Source: Allobogoriella deserti
GTDB taxonomy: Bacteria > Actinomycetota > Actinomycetes > Actinomycetales > Actinomycetaceae
DNA length: 64,000 nt
Assembly (NCBI RefSeq): GCF_042680605.1
Contig: NZ_JBHUEE010000002.1
Span: 1 to 64,000, forward strand
Reading direction: 5' to 3'
Below the pieces are notes generated by a model that was not told where the DNA came from, made no database searches, and worked only from the letters and a program-made list of their open reading frames with translations. Both the position numbers and the translations under genes were made by a program. Positions 51,552 to 60,549 of this stretch are shown here, in pieces; within the stretch, counting starts at the first letter, position 1, and every line of letters starts with the position of its first letter.

Positions 51552-51745
51552 GGTCGGTTCCTCTCTCGTTCGGGGTGCCACGGTCGTGGCGAGCGGTGTG
51601 CGCAGCTGCGCATGCCGACCCTCCAGGATAGGCCACCGACCTGGTGCGGCTCGACGACTTTTCGCTGCCGGCGTGCAGGCGGGCGTCATCGAGACGTAAC
51701 ACCGTGCGCATCGCCCGGCAACATCGCCCTGCCACGGTGCCTCGC

Positions 51746-53062
51746 ATGGAGAGCAACAGATCGACCGACGCCGTCACCACCACGGACCGGACCCGCGCCA
51801 CCGGCCTGCTGCGCCGGGGGCTCGCCCGGCGCAATGTCCTCCGGGCGGCCGGGGCGGCCACGCTCGCTGGCACCTCCCTGGCCACCGTCGCGGGGAGTGC
51901 GCACGCCCGCCGCGCCCGCGGACCCGCGGTCGGAGCGGGTTTCCCGATCCTCCAGCCCGCAGCGGGCCCCACCCGTGGCGTCTACGTGCCGGCGCGGCCC
52001 GATGAGATCACCTGGGGGCATCTGCCCACGCGGACGGCCGAACCGGTCGCCGTCGTCGACTCGGGCGCCGTCGTCACGGTCGACACGATCTCCCACGAAG
52101 GCGTGCTGGAGGACCAGGGCAAGGACCCGACGGAGTACTTCACCTCGTTCGACGTCCCCACTGACCGGATCCTCGACGACGCCGTCGGCGTCGCGGCGCA
52201 CGCCGAGCACGACGGCCCGGGACCGCACGTGGTCACCGGCCCGATCGCGGTGCGCGGCGCCGAGCCCGGTGATGTGCTGCGGATCGAGGTGCTGGACCTG
52301 CAGCTGCGTGTCCCGTACGGCGTCGTCTCCAACCGGGAGGGCAAAGGGGCGCTTCCAGGCGTCTATCCCGAGGCCTTCCGCGGCGTGGAGGAGTACGCGC
52401 CGTACCTGAACGCCGGCGGGAACGTCAGCGTGTTCACCGAGGTCGTCAAGTCCGGCGGGCGGTACCGCGGATCGATGCCGGGGGACGTGCCGGTCTCCTT
52501 CGACCTCGCTCCGTTCATGGGGATCATGGGCGTCGCCCGGGACACCGGCGCGATGGTGGACTCGGTGCCACCGACGGATGCCGGCGGCAATCTCGACATC
52601 ACCGATCTGGGCGTCGGTTCGACGTTGTACCTACCGATCCAGGTCGCGGGCGGGCTCTTCTTCACCGGTGACCCGCACATGGCGCAGGGCGACGGCGAGG
52701 TCGCCCTCACCGCGATGGAGGGCTCGCTGCGGGGCACGTTCCGGCTCACGGTCGTCCCTCGAGGCGGCGAGGGCGCTCCGGCGGCCGCTTTCGAGTACCC
52801 GTTCGCCGAGACACCCGACCACTGGATCCCCGTCGGCCTGAGCGACCCCGACGGCCCCGAGAACGGCGGCAACGAGACCAGTCTGGACGTCGCGATGCAG
52901 ACCGCGGTGCGCCACGCCCTGGCGTTCCTCACCGAGGATGTCGGCATGTCCGCTCCGGTCGCCTACGCCTATCTCAGCACGGCCACTGACTTCCAGGTCT
53001 CCCAGGTCGTCGACCGCACGACCGGGATCCATGCGCTGATCCGCAAGGCGGACTTCGGCTGA
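51746..53062 (+). CDS. Tat-exported acetamidase/formamidase-like protein
   Basis: 438 aa. The twin-arginine signal is LARRNVLRAAGAATLAGTSL with an Ala-rich core, so it is exported folded. The FmdA_AmdA domain follows: VYVPARPDEITWGHLPTRTAEPVAVVDSGAVVTVDTISHEG, HVVTGPIAVRGAEPGDVLRIEVLDLQLR, PVSFDLAPFMGIMGVA, GGNLDITDLGVGSTLYLPIQVAGGLFFTGDPHMAQGDGEVALTAMEG, with the conserved His and Asp/Glu metal ligands. It likely hydrolyses short amides to ammonia outside the membrane. Tat export is less common than the cytoplasmic form. Confidence 0.87.
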   Translation: MESNRSTDAVTTTDRTRATGLLRRGLARRNVLRAAGAATLAGTSLATVAGSAHARRARGPAVGAGFPILQPAAGPTRGVYVPARPDEITWGHLPTRTAEPVAVVDSGAVVTVDTISHEGVLEDQGKDPTEYFTSFDVPTDRILDDAVGVAAHAEHDGPGPHVVTGPIAVRGAEPGDVLRIEVLDLQLRVPYGVVSNREGKGALPGVYPEAFRGVEEYAPYLNAGGNVSVFTEVVKSGGRYRGSMPGDVPVSFDLAPFMGIMGVARDTGAMVDSVPPTDAGGNLDITDLGVGSTLYLPIQVAGGLFFTGDPHMAQGDGEVALTAMEGSLRGTFRLTVVPRGGEGAPAAAFEYPFAETPDHWIPVGLSDPDGPENGGNETSLDVAMQTAVRHALAFLTEDVGMSAPVAYAYLSTATDFQVSQVVDRTTGIHALIRKADFG

Positions 53063-53097
53063 TCCGCCGCTGCGCCTCCCCGAGGCCGTCGACCTGA

Positions 53098-54093
53098 TCA
53101 GCCGGCCTGGGCGAGGGTGTGACCGGCCAGGTCCGCCTCGAGATCGCCGGTCTCCCCCTCGGCCACGGCGCGCCGGCCGACGACCAGCGTGTACGTCCAG
53201 TAGGCGGCGAGAACCAGGGCACCGATGGTCAGCTCGGCCCACGTCGGCAGGAACGAGGCGGTGACGAACCCCTCGACGAGGCCGGAGACACCGAGGACGA
53301 CGACGAGCCCGACCGCCACCGTGACGAGCGAGCGTCCCTCGTCCGCGAGCGCACGTCCGCGGGTGCGCCCGCCCGGGGAGACGGCCGTCCAGAACAGCTT
53401 CAGCCCGGCGCCGCCGGCAATGAAGATCGCGGTCAGCTCCATCATCCCGTGCGGCAGGATGAGAGAGAAGTACACGCCGACGTCGCCGTAGACCTCCATG
53501 ATCGCCCCGGCCTGCCCGATCCCGACGGCGTTCTGGTACAGCACGAAGACCGGGTAGACCCCGGTGATGCCCAGCCCGATGCACTGGGCGGCTATCCACG
53601 CATTGTTGGTCCACACCTGGGCGGCGAAGTCCGGGGCCGGGTAGTTGTTGTAGTAGGCGGCGAATGCCTCCTCGGCGTAGTTCTGCAGCTGGGAGGGCGA
53701 GCCGAGCTGCGCCATCACCTCCGGGGTGCGTGCCGCATGGACACCGGCGACGACGGCGAGGACGAGGAACGCCGCGGCGACCGCCACCGTCCACCACCGC
53801 ACGCGGTAGAACGCGGCCGGCAGCGACCGGGCGAAGAACCGGACGACATCGTCGAGCCGGAGCTCGTGCGTCCCGGCGACCCGCCCGCGAGCGTGGCCGA
53901 GCAGGACGGAGAGCCGGCTGACCAGATGCGGGTCCGGTGCCGAACTGCGCAACGCGGACAGGTGGCCGGCGGTGGCCTGGTACAGGCGGACCAGCTCGTC
54001 GGCCTCCGGACCGGTCAGCTCCCGCCGCCGGCTCAGCTCCTCGAGGCGGCGCCATTCGCCCTCGTGCACGGCGGCAAACGCATCGGGGTCCAC
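53098..54093 (-). CDS. Stage II sporulation protein M-like membrane protein (DUF95)
   Basis: 331 aa. FAAVHEGEWRRLEELSRRRELTGPEADELVRLYQATAGHLSALRS, then WWTVAVAAAFLVLAVVAGV, NYAEEAFAAYYNNYPAPDFAAQVWTNNAWIAAQCIGLGITGVYPVFVLYQNAVGIG, and SLILPHGMMELTAIFIAGGAGL are SpoIIM/DUF95 hallmarks, with about six membrane helices. Its role outside sporulation is unknown. GTG 54093 begins 18 bases from the divergent RDD start, a very tight pair. Confidence 0.85.
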   Translation of the reverse strand: MDPDAFAAVHEGEWRRLEELSRRRELTGPEADELVRLYQATAGHLSALRSSAPDPHLVSRLSVLLGHARGRVAGTHELRLDDVVRFFARSLPAAFYRVRWWTVAVAAAFLVLAVVAGVHAARTPEVMAQLGSPSQLQNYAEEAFAAYYNNYPAPDFAAQVWTNNAWIAAQCIGLGITGVYPVFVLYQNAVGIGQAGAIMEVYGDVGVYFSLILPHGMMELTAIFIAGGAGLKLFWTAVSPGGRTRGRALADEGRSLVTVAVGLVVVLGVSGLVEGFVTASFLPTWAELTIGALVLAAYWTYTLVVGRRAVAEGETGDLEADLAGHTLAQAG

Positions 54094-54111
54094 GCCGGTA
54101 CCCTGCCACAG

Positions 54112-54972
54112 GTGACCACCCGCGTGTCCGGACCGGAGGCTGCGCTGGCCCAGGCGCGCCTGCAGGACGATCTCATCGTCACCGGAGAGGCGGTCGCCCT
54201 CGAGTCGCGGCCCGCCTCGGTGGGGATGCGCGCGCTCGGCAGCATGCTCGACGCGATCGCCGTCGCCGCGGCCGCCTACCTGCTGCTCATCGCGGCCACG
54301 CCGCTGCTCAACCAGCTCAACGCGGCCCAGCTCGGGGTGGTCCAGGTGGTCACGGTCGCCACGATCTTCGTCTTCGTGCCCGTCACGGTCGAGACGCTCA
54401 CCCGCGGACGATCGCTCGGCAAGCTCGCCACCGGCATCCGGGTGGTGCGCAACGACGGCGGCCCCATCCGGATGCGGCACGCCCTGGTCCGCGCACTCGT
54501 CGGCATCGGCGACCTCTGGCTCACGCTCGGCGCCATGGCAGTCATCTCCGCCATCCTCACCCGGCGCGGGAAACGGGTCGGCGACATCCTCGCCGGCACC
54601 TACGCGGTGCGGATCCGCGGCGACGACCGCGCGCTGCCGCCGCTGATCATGCCGCCCGAGCTGGCCGCCTGGGCCGCCGGAGCAGACATCCGCCGACTGC
54701 CCGACGGCGTCGGCCTGGCGGCCCGGCAGTTCCTGTCCCGGACCGGATCGATGGACAGACGGGCACGGGAGGACATGGGCCGCCAGCTCGCCGCCCGGAT
54801 CGAGCCCCTCGTCTCGCCACCGCCGCCGTGGGGGACGCATCCCGAACGGTTCCTGGCCGCCGTGCTGGTCGCGCGTCGGGACCGGGAATACGCCGTCGGG
54901 CTGCGTGCCCGCGAACGCGAGGACGCCGAGGCGGCGCAGGTGACCCGGCTGCCGCACCAGATCGCGGGCTAA
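54112..54972 (+). CDS. RDD family membrane protein
   Basis: 286 aa. The RDD domain occupies roughly residues 20-170: VALESRPASVGMRALGSMLDAIAVAAAAYLLLIA (R, D, D positions), LGVVQVVTVATIFVFVPVTVETLTRGRSLGKLATGIRVVRNDGGPIRMRHALVRALVGIGDLW, then GKRVGDILAGTYAVR. A cytoplasmic tail follows. The function is probably membrane transport or regulation. The RDD-SpoIIM pairing is common in actinobacteria, often with MoxR and DUF58 genes, which are absent here. Its stop overlaps the convergent gene by three bases. Confidence 0.87.
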   Translation: MTTRVSGPEAALAQARLQDDLIVTGEAVALESRPASVGMRALGSMLDAIAVAAAAYLLLIAATPLLNQLNAAQLGVVQVVTVATIFVFVPVTVETLTRGRSLGKLATGIRVVRNDGGPIRMRHALVRALVGIGDLWLTLGAMAVISAILTRRGKRVGDILAGTYAVRIRGDDRALPPLIMPPELAAWAAGADIRRLPDGVGLAARQFLSRTGSMDRRAREDMGRQLAARIEPLVSPPPPWGTHPERFLAAVLVARRDREYAVGLRAREREDAEAAQVTRLPHQIAG

Positions 54973-56186
54973 GCCATCGCCGGCGCCTTCTCCTCGCCCG
55001 TCGTCTCGCCGGTCAGGCGCCGCTTGGGCAGCTCCTTGGTCGGGTCGACGAACGGCTTCGGGACGACGACGGCGGCCACCCGCCCGGCCGGGGTGTCGAC
55101 CTCCAGCTCGGTGCCGATCTCGCCGAGCTCGACGGGCACCATCGCCAGACCGATGTTCTGCTCCAGCCGCGGCGACCAGCAGGCGGAGGTGACCTCGCCG
55201 ACGACGACGCCCGAGGAAGAGACGTCGAACGGCTCGATCATGCTGCCGTCGTTGTAGCTTCCCAGGGGGTTTCCGCCGATCTCCAGGCCGACGAGCTTGC
55301 GGCTCACCCCCTGGTCCTTGATGCGGCGCAGGGCGTCCTTGCCGATGAAGTCGGCCTCCTGGTCGAGGTTGACCATCCAGTCGTAGCCCATGCCGACCTC
55401 GAACGGGTTCGTGTCGAACGTGATGTCGGCGCCGAAGGCGAGCATGCCCGCCTCGATCCGGCGGATGTGGCACGGGCCGATCGGGACCATGCCGTAGGGC
55501 TGGCCGGCGTCCCAGACCCGCTCCCAGAGCCGGACGCCGTCGCGGGAGGCGTTGCGCACGTAGATCTCGAATCCGGCCTCGCCGCTGTAACCGGTGCGCG
55601 AGACCACCACGCGCATGCCGTCCAGCTCGTACTCGGCGAGCCGGTAGTAGTCGATCTCGAGCACCTCGGGACCGAACAGGTCCCGCATGACGTGCACCGA
55701 CTTCGGCCCCTGGACCTGCACGGGTGCGACGTCGGCCTCCCGGATCTGCACGTCCCAGCCGGAGCCGAGGGCGACCCCGCGAGCCCACAGCAGGATGTCG
55801 CTGTCGGCCAGGGAGAGCCAGAAGTGGTTCTCCCCGAGCCGGAGGAGGACCGGGTCGTTGAGGATGCCACCGTCGGTGTCGGTGAGGAAGACGTACTTGC
55901 ACTGCCCCACGTCGCACCGGCTGAGATCACGAGTGACGAGGTAGTTGGTGAAGTCGAAGGCGTCCGGTCCGGTGATCTCGACCTGGCGCTCGACGCCGAC
56001 GTCCCACAGCGTCACACCGGTCAGCAACGACCAGTATTCGGCAACCGGGTCGCCGTAGTGCCGGGCGTGGTAGGTGCGGTTGTAGACGCTGTACATGGCC
56101 ACGCCGTGCCGGCGTGAGGCGGGGAAGAACGGGGTCTTGCGGATGCGCGGGTAGAGGAGAACACGGGGTTCGGCGTTGATGGGCAT
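54969..56186 (-). CDS. GcvT-family folate-dependent (de)methyltransferase, DmdA-like
   Basis: 405 aa. It closely follows the DmdA/GcvT layout: YSVYNRTYHARHYGDPVAEYWSLLTGVTLWDVGVERQVEITGPDAFDF, GQCKYVFLTDTDGGILNDPVLLRL, ADSDILLWARG, QVQGPKSVHVM, SRTGYSGEAGFEIYV, HIRRIEAGMLAFGADITFDTNPFEVGMGYDW and FIGKDALRRI. It would move a one-carbon group from a methylated compound to tetrahydrofolate. The neighbouring dimethylglycine-oxidase-like gene points to methylated amines; DMSP is an alternative substrate. A nested palindrome precedes its start, with iclR beyond it. Confidence 0.85.
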   Translation of the reverse strand: MPINAEPRVLLYPRIRKTPFFPASRRHGVAMYSVYNRTYHARHYGDPVAEYWSLLTGVTLWDVGVERQVEITGPDAFDFTNYLVTRDLSRCDVGQCKYVFLTDTDGGILNDPVLLRLGENHFWLSLADSDILLWARGVALGSGWDVQIREADVAPVQVQGPKSVHVMRDLFGPEVLEIDYYRLAEYELDGMRVVVSRTGYSGEAGFEIYVRNASRDGVRLWERVWDAGQPYGMVPIGPCHIRRIEAGMLAFGADITFDTNPFEVGMGYDWMVNLDQEADFIGKDALRRIKDQGVSRKLVGLEIGGNPLGSYNDGSMIEPFDVSSSGVVVGEVTSACWSPRLEQNIGLAMVPVELGEIGTELEVDTPAGRVAAVVVPKPFVDPTKELPKRRLTGETTGEEKAPAMA

Positions 56187-56247
56187 CGGGGGCCTCCTGC
56201 TTGTCGAGAACCGCGACCGTGATGTCCCTCACCATTCTGCCCACGCC

Positions 56248-56283
56248 GTTGCGCGGGACGCAATGCATTGCGCCATACGCAAC
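56248..56283. promoter_or_regulatory. Nested palindrome in the GcvT-iclR intergenic region
   Basis: The core CGCAATGCATTGCG (56259-56272) is a perfect 14-bp palindrome. GTTGCG (56248-56253) and CGCAAC (56278-56283) form a second, outer inverted repeat. It lies between divergent genes, the usual place for an IclR-type operator. Confidence 0.65.
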
Positions 56284-56339
56284 GTGCGTGTCGTGTGCGA
56301 TGTCCCGGCACCGCGCACGCCGCGACTAGGGTTCTGCGC

Positions 56340-57113
56340 GTGAGCACCGAGACGACCCGACCGGCGCGGCCGGTCCAGTCGGTCGACCGGGCGCTGTACG
56401 TCCTGGAGATCCTCGCTCGCGAGACCGAGTCCTCGTTGGGGCAGCTCGCGGACGAACTCGGGGTGCATAAGTCCACCGTCTCCCGGCTCGTCGACGTCCT
56501 CTCCGGGCACGACCTCGTCGAACAGGACCAGGGCCGCTACCGCCTGGGCGTGGGCTGTCTCCGCCTGGCCGGGGCCACCGCGGGACGCCTGAGCGTGACC
56601 ACCGAGGCCCAGCCCGTGTGCGACCGGCTCGCGGCCGAGTTGGACGAGACGTGCAACGTGGCGATCCTCTCCTCGGGCATGGCCGTCAACGTGTGTCAGG
56701 CCGAGGGCTCGACCACGATCGGCACCCGGAACTGGATCGGCCAGCGCACGCCGCCCCACGCGACGTCCAACGGCAAGGTGCTGCTCGCCCATCTCCCCGA
56801 GGAGCAGCGGCACGAGGCCGTGTCCGGACCGCTCGAGCGGTTCACCGACCGGACGCTGACCGACCCTGCCGACCTCGAGGCCGCCCTGGCCCGCATCCGC
56901 ACGGACGGCTACGCCTACGCGGAGGAGGAGTACGAGGAGGGCCTGTTCGCGGTGGCCGCACCGATCCGCGATCACACCGGAACCGTGGTGGCCGCGCTCA
57001 GCGCCGCCGGGCCCGGCTACCGGGTCACCGAGGAGGAGTTCCCGCACATCCGCGACGCGGTCATGTGGGGCGCGGCCGAGGTCAGCCGGCGCCTCGGCGG
57101 GCGCGCGAGCTGA
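56340..57113 (+). CDS. IclR-family transcriptional regulator
   Basis: 257 aa. The N-terminal wHTH is VQSVDRALYVLEILARETESSLGQLADELGVHKSTVSRLVDVLSGHDLVEQDQGRYRLG. The C-terminal IclR effector domain has LDETCNVAILSSGMAVNVCQAEG, RTPPHATSNGKVLLAHL, FTDRTLTDPADLEAALARIRTDGYAYAEEEYEEGLFAVAAPIRDHTGTVVAALSAAGP. It is divergent from the GcvT-like gene and probably controls it and the flavoprotein. GTG 56340 matches the usual start. It converges on the flavoprotein gene. Confidence 0.9.
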   Translation: MSTETTRPARPVQSVDRALYVLEILARETESSLGQLADELGVHKSTVSRLVDVLSGHDLVEQDQGRYRLGVGCLRLAGATAGRLSVTTEAQPVCDRLAAELDETCNVAILSSGMAVNVCQAEGSTTIGTRNWIGQRTPPHATSNGKVLLAHLPEEQRHEAVSGPLERFTDRTLTDPADLEAALARIRTDGYAYAEEEYEEGLFAVAAPIRDHTGTVVAALSAAGPGYRVTEEEFPHIRDAVMWGAAEVSRRLGGRAS

Positions 57114-57128
57114 CGGGCGGCAGGGCGC

Positions 57129-59654
57129 TCAGCCCTTCATCCGGGTGTGCTCCGGGTCGAACGGCGCGGTGCGGCCGACCGTGAGCACCTCGACGGGCAA
57201 CCGCTCCCCCAGGTAGTCGACGACGAAGCGCTCGCCCGCATGTGCCCGGTCGGCCGGAAGGTAGGCGAGCAGCAGGTATCGCCCCAACGCCGGGGCCGGG
57301 CCCGCACTGGTCACGTACGAGCGGCGGCCGCGGCCGTCGATCAGCGGGTCACCGTCGGCCGTGAGCACCGGCTCATGGCCCGTCGGATAGCGCGTGACGC
57401 CGTCGGCCAGCGCCAAGGTGCTCAGCACGGCCGCGGGCTCCTGGTCACGGGCTTGTAGGTAGGCGGCCTTGCCGACGAAGTCGGCGTCCTTGACCCGGGG
57501 CAGGGCGAGGCCGGCCTCGACGGGGCCGTAGTCGGGGCTGAGCTCGGATCCCATGAGCCGGTGGGCCTTCTCCAGCCGTCCCGTGGTGCCGTACACCCCG
57601 GCGCCGGCCGCGACGAGGCCGTGGGCCTGCCCGGCCTGCCACAGTGCGTCCCACAGCGGCAGCCCGTGCTCGGTGGGAACGTGGATCTCCCAGCCGAGGT
57701 CGCCCACGTAGGAGATCCGCACCATGAGGGCCGGGATGCCGGCGAGGGTGATCTCCCGGGCCGTCGCGAAGCCGAACCGTTCGGCGGACAGGCACTGCCC
57801 GCCGTCCTCGGTGAGCTCGGTGAGCACGTCGCGGGCCCGCGGACCCCACAGGCCGACGGCGCACGTTGCCGAGGTCAAGTCCGTCAGAGTCACGCTGCCG
57901 TCATCGGGCAGGTGCTGACGGAACCACGCGAGGTCGCGGCCGGCGTCGGCGGCTCCGGTGATCACCCGGACGTGCTGTTCGGCGAGCCGGATGACGGGCA
58001 GGTCGGCACGGAAGCCGCCGTGCGGGTCGAGCATCGGGGTGTAGACCACCCGGCCGGCGGGTCGGTCCGCCTGGGCGACGCACAGACTTTGGACCAGGTC
58101 GAGCGCCCCGGGACCGGTGACGTCGAAGACCGCGAAAGCAGTGAGGTCGAACAGTCCCGCCCGCTCGCGCATCGCGAGGTGCTCCGCCTCGATGATCGGC
58201 GACCACCAGCGAGCGTCCCACTCGCTGGTGCGTGAGGTCACCCGGTCTCCGTAGCGGTCGAGCAGGGCATCGTTCGCGGCGTACCACTGGGGGCGCTCCC
58301 AGCCGGCCGCCTCGTAGAACTCGGCACCGAGCTCGACCTCGCGCGGGTAGAAGGGGCTGGTGCGCAGCGGCCGTTCGCTCGCCCACTGCTCCCGCGGATG
58401 GCTGATGCCGTAGATCTTGGGAAAGCCCTCCGCGGCCCGGGCGCGCACGTGTCGTGTGGTGCGCTGGTGCGGCCGGAACCGCGCGATGTCGGCGCCGTGC
58501 ACGTCGATCTCGCTGGCGCCTTCGGTCAGGAGCTCGGCCACCGCGCGGGCAGCGCCGGGCGCCTCCTTGATCCACACCGCGGCGGCGGACCACAGCCCGC
58601 GGACCTCGGGCGTCTCACCGAGTACCGGTGCACCGTCCGGGGTCAGCGACAGCAGGCCGTTGATGGCGTCGGCGCGGCCGAGCTCGGGCCGGTCCAGCAG
58701 CGGCCCGAATAGCTCGCGGGCGGCGGCGAGTTGCGGCGTGAAGTCCTCCTCGGTGAACGGCATCCGGGTGGGAGAGGTCTGCGTCCCCTCGCCCAGCGCC
58801 GGGATCTCGCTCGGGTGGTGCAGGATCGGGCGGTGGTCGTAGGAGCCGACCTCGAGATTCGCCCCACGCTGGCGCTCGTACATCTTGTGGTCCATGTCCC
58901 GCACCAGCGGAAAGCTGATGACCTCGCCGGTCTCGGCCAGCTCGGGGATCGGACCGAGGTCCATCATCTGGTGGACCGCCGGGGTCAGCGGGATGCGGGC
59001 TCCGGCCAGCGCGGCGACGGCCGGGCTCCAGACGCCGCACGCCACCACGACGATCTCGGTCTCGACGAGCCCTCGTGAGGTCCGCACGCCGGTCACGCGC
59101 GGCCGGTCCCGACCGGGCACCGTCTCGATCCCGGTGACCTCGGTGTTCTCCGCGACGGTGAGCGCACCGGCCTCGACGGCCCGGGTGCGCATGAGCTCGC
59201 CCGCTCGGACCGGATCGACGACGGCGCCGGTGGGCGTGTGGAACCCGATGCGGAGCAGGGTCTCGTCCAGCCACGGCACGAGCTCTTTGATCCGCGCGGG
59301 CGAAATGAGCTCGGCCTCGACGCCCCACGCGAGCGAGGAGGTGATCCGGCGCGTCAGCTCCTGGTGGCGTTCCTCGCTCCGGGCGACCTCGATGCCCCCG
59401 CAGGTGATGAGCACGTCCAGCTCGGCGTACTGCCGCATCGAGTCCAGGGTGAGCTCGGTGATCTCCTTGGAGTGGTCCACCGGGAAGACGAAGTTCGACG
59501 CGTGGCCGGTCGAACCGCCCGGATCCGGCAACGGGCCCTTGTCGAGCAGGAGCAGGTTCCGCCAGCCCAGATCGGCCAGATGCCGCACGAGGGCGTTGCC
59601 GACGATCCCGGCTCCGATGACCACCACGTCCGCGCGCCCGGGAAGCTCACCCAT
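57129..59654 (-). CDS. Dimethylglycine oxidase-like flavoprotein with GcvT domain
   Basis: 841 aa. The N-terminal FAD domain starts DVVVIGAGIVGNALVRHLADLG (GAGIVG 14-19). GGSTGHASNFVFPVDHSKEI holds His51, aligned with the covalent-FAD His of Arthrobacter globiformis dimethylglycine oxidase, from memory. DAINGLLSLTPDGAPVLGETPEVRGLWSAAAVWIKEAPG follows. The C-terminal half is a GcvT-like fold (RAGLFDLTAFAVFDVTGPGALDLVQSLC, ISYVGDLGWEIHVPTEHGLPLWDALWQAG, YGPVEAGLALPRVKDADFVGKAAYL). The two-domain design demethylates a methylated amine and passes formaldehyde-level carbon to tetrahydrofolate. The ATG overlaps no neighbour; GntR is divergent. Confidence 0.9.
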   Translation of the reverse strand: MGELPGRADVVVIGAGIVGNALVRHLADLGWRNLLLLDKGPLPDPGGSTGHASNFVFPVDHSKEITELTLDSMRQYAELDVLITCGGIEVARSEERHQELTRRITSSLAWGVEAELISPARIKELVPWLDETLLRIGFHTPTGAVVDPVRAGELMRTRAVEAGALTVAENTEVTGIETVPGRDRPRVTGVRTSRGLVETEIVVVACGVWSPAVAALAGARIPLTPAVHQMMDLGPIPELAETGEVISFPLVRDMDHKMYERQRGANLEVGSYDHRPILHHPSEIPALGEGTQTSPTRMPFTEEDFTPQLAAARELFGPLLDRPELGRADAINGLLSLTPDGAPVLGETPEVRGLWSAAAVWIKEAPGAARAVAELLTEGASEIDVHGADIARFRPHQRTTRHVRARAAEGFPKIYGISHPREQWASERPLRTSPFYPREVELGAEFYEAAGWERPQWYAANDALLDRYGDRVTSRTSEWDARWWSPIIEAEHLAMRERAGLFDLTAFAVFDVTGPGALDLVQSLCVAQADRPAGRVVYTPMLDPHGGFRADLPVIRLAEQHVRVITGAADAGRDLAWFRQHLPDDGSVTLTDLTSATCAVGLWGPRARDVLTELTEDGGQCLSAERFGFATAREITLAGIPALMVRISYVGDLGWEIHVPTEHGLPLWDALWQAGQAHGLVAAGAGVYGTTGRLEKAHRLMGSELSPDYGPVEAGLALPRVKDADFVGKAAYLQARDQEPAAVLSTLALADGVTRYPTGHEPVLTADGDPLIDGRGRRSYVTSAGPAPALGRYLLLAYLPADRAHAGERFVVDYLGERLPVEVLTVGRTAPFDPEHTRMKG

Positions 59655-59678
59655 GGCCCGTCCTCCGTCCACGAGGCA

Positions 59679-59701
59679 CTGATACGCTGACGATATATCA
59701 G
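59679..59701. promoter_or_regulatory. Candidate GntR operator
   Basis: CTGATA (59679-59684) and TATCAG (59696-59701) form an exact dyad with an 11-base spacer that itself contains GATATATC. It lies between the divergent flavoprotein and gntR starts, 17 bases upstream of gntR. Confidence 0.5.
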
Positions 59702-59717
59702 TTGAGGGCAGGTGACC

Positions 59718-60458
59718 ATGGCCACGCCGACATCGATCGAGCTCGCCACCGAGTTGGCCGATCTCACGGTCGAGGTGCCGGCCGGCACAGAGGTGGTGAG
59801 TCGCTCGGATGCGGCGTACTACCGCATCCGTGACCTGGTGGCGACCCTCGAGCTGGCGCCCGGCGCGCCGATCCACGAGCCGGAGCTGATGGCGCGCCTC
59901 GGTCTGGGGCGCACCCCGGTGCGCGAAGCGCTCCACCGCCTGGCACGCGAGGGGCTGGTGACGATCTGGCCGCGGCGCGGCATGGTCGTGGCCGGCGTCG
60001 ACGTCCGCGACCTGACCGCCATCACGCAGGTGCGGTTGCAACTCGAGCCGCTCGCCGCGCGCCTGGCCGCACAGCGCCTCGGTGGCCAGGCATCGCCGCG
60101 CGCCGGCGGAGCGGGGGCCGATGACGAGGCGGCGGTGGCTGGGTTGTTCACCGACCTCGAGGGTGTCCCGGACGCCCCCCGCGCGCTGATCAGGGTGGAC
60201 CAGCGCGTGCACCGATTCGTCCACCGCGCGGCGGCGAACCCCTATCTGGCGGGCACCCTCGAGGAGTACCTCATCCTCAGCCTGCGGCTGTGGTTCCTCG
60301 GGCTGGAGCGCGTCGGGCACCTGGCTGGCGCCGTGCGCGAGCACCGCGACCTGCTGGCCGCCGTCCGCGCCGGCGACGGCGATCGCGCCGCGGCGATCAG
60401 CGCGGACCACGTGCAGGGCTTCCAGCAGGCGATCGGGCGCGTCATCGCCGGGGGCTGA
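59718..60458 (+). CDS. GntR-family transcriptional regulator (FCD type)
   Basis: 246 aa. After a 30-residue lead the wHTH reads AAYYRIRDLVATLELAPGAPIHEPELMARLGLGRTPVREALHRLAREGLVTIWPRRGMVVAGVDVRDL. The C-terminal FCD helical effector domain follows (ITQVRLQLEPLAARLAAQRL, DQRVHRFVHRAAANPYLAGTLEEYLILSLRLWF, AVREHRDLLAAVRAGDGDRAAAISADHV), with the Asp and His metal-ligand positions. ATG 59718 is preferred over the GTG two codons upstream because AGGGCAGG precedes it. It is divergent from the flavoprotein, its likely target. Confidence 0.9.
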   Translation: MATPTSIELATELADLTVEVPAGTEVVSRSDAAYYRIRDLVATLELAPGAPIHEPELMARLGLGRTPVREALHRLAREGLVTIWPRRGMVVAGVDVRDLTAITQVRLQLEPLAARLAAQRLGGQASPRAGGAGADDEAAVAGLFTDLEGVPDAPRALIRVDQRVHRFVHRAAANPYLAGTLEEYLILSLRLWFLGLERVGHLAGAVREHRDLLAAVRAGDGDRAAAISADHVQGFQQAIGRVIAGG

Positions 60459-60549
60459 GACCCCCTGCCCGCCTCCCAGGCTGCGTCCAGGGAGGACGGG
60501 ATACGGTATCGCGGCTGCCGCGGCGCCCGGTCGCGGCCGGGGAGGATGC

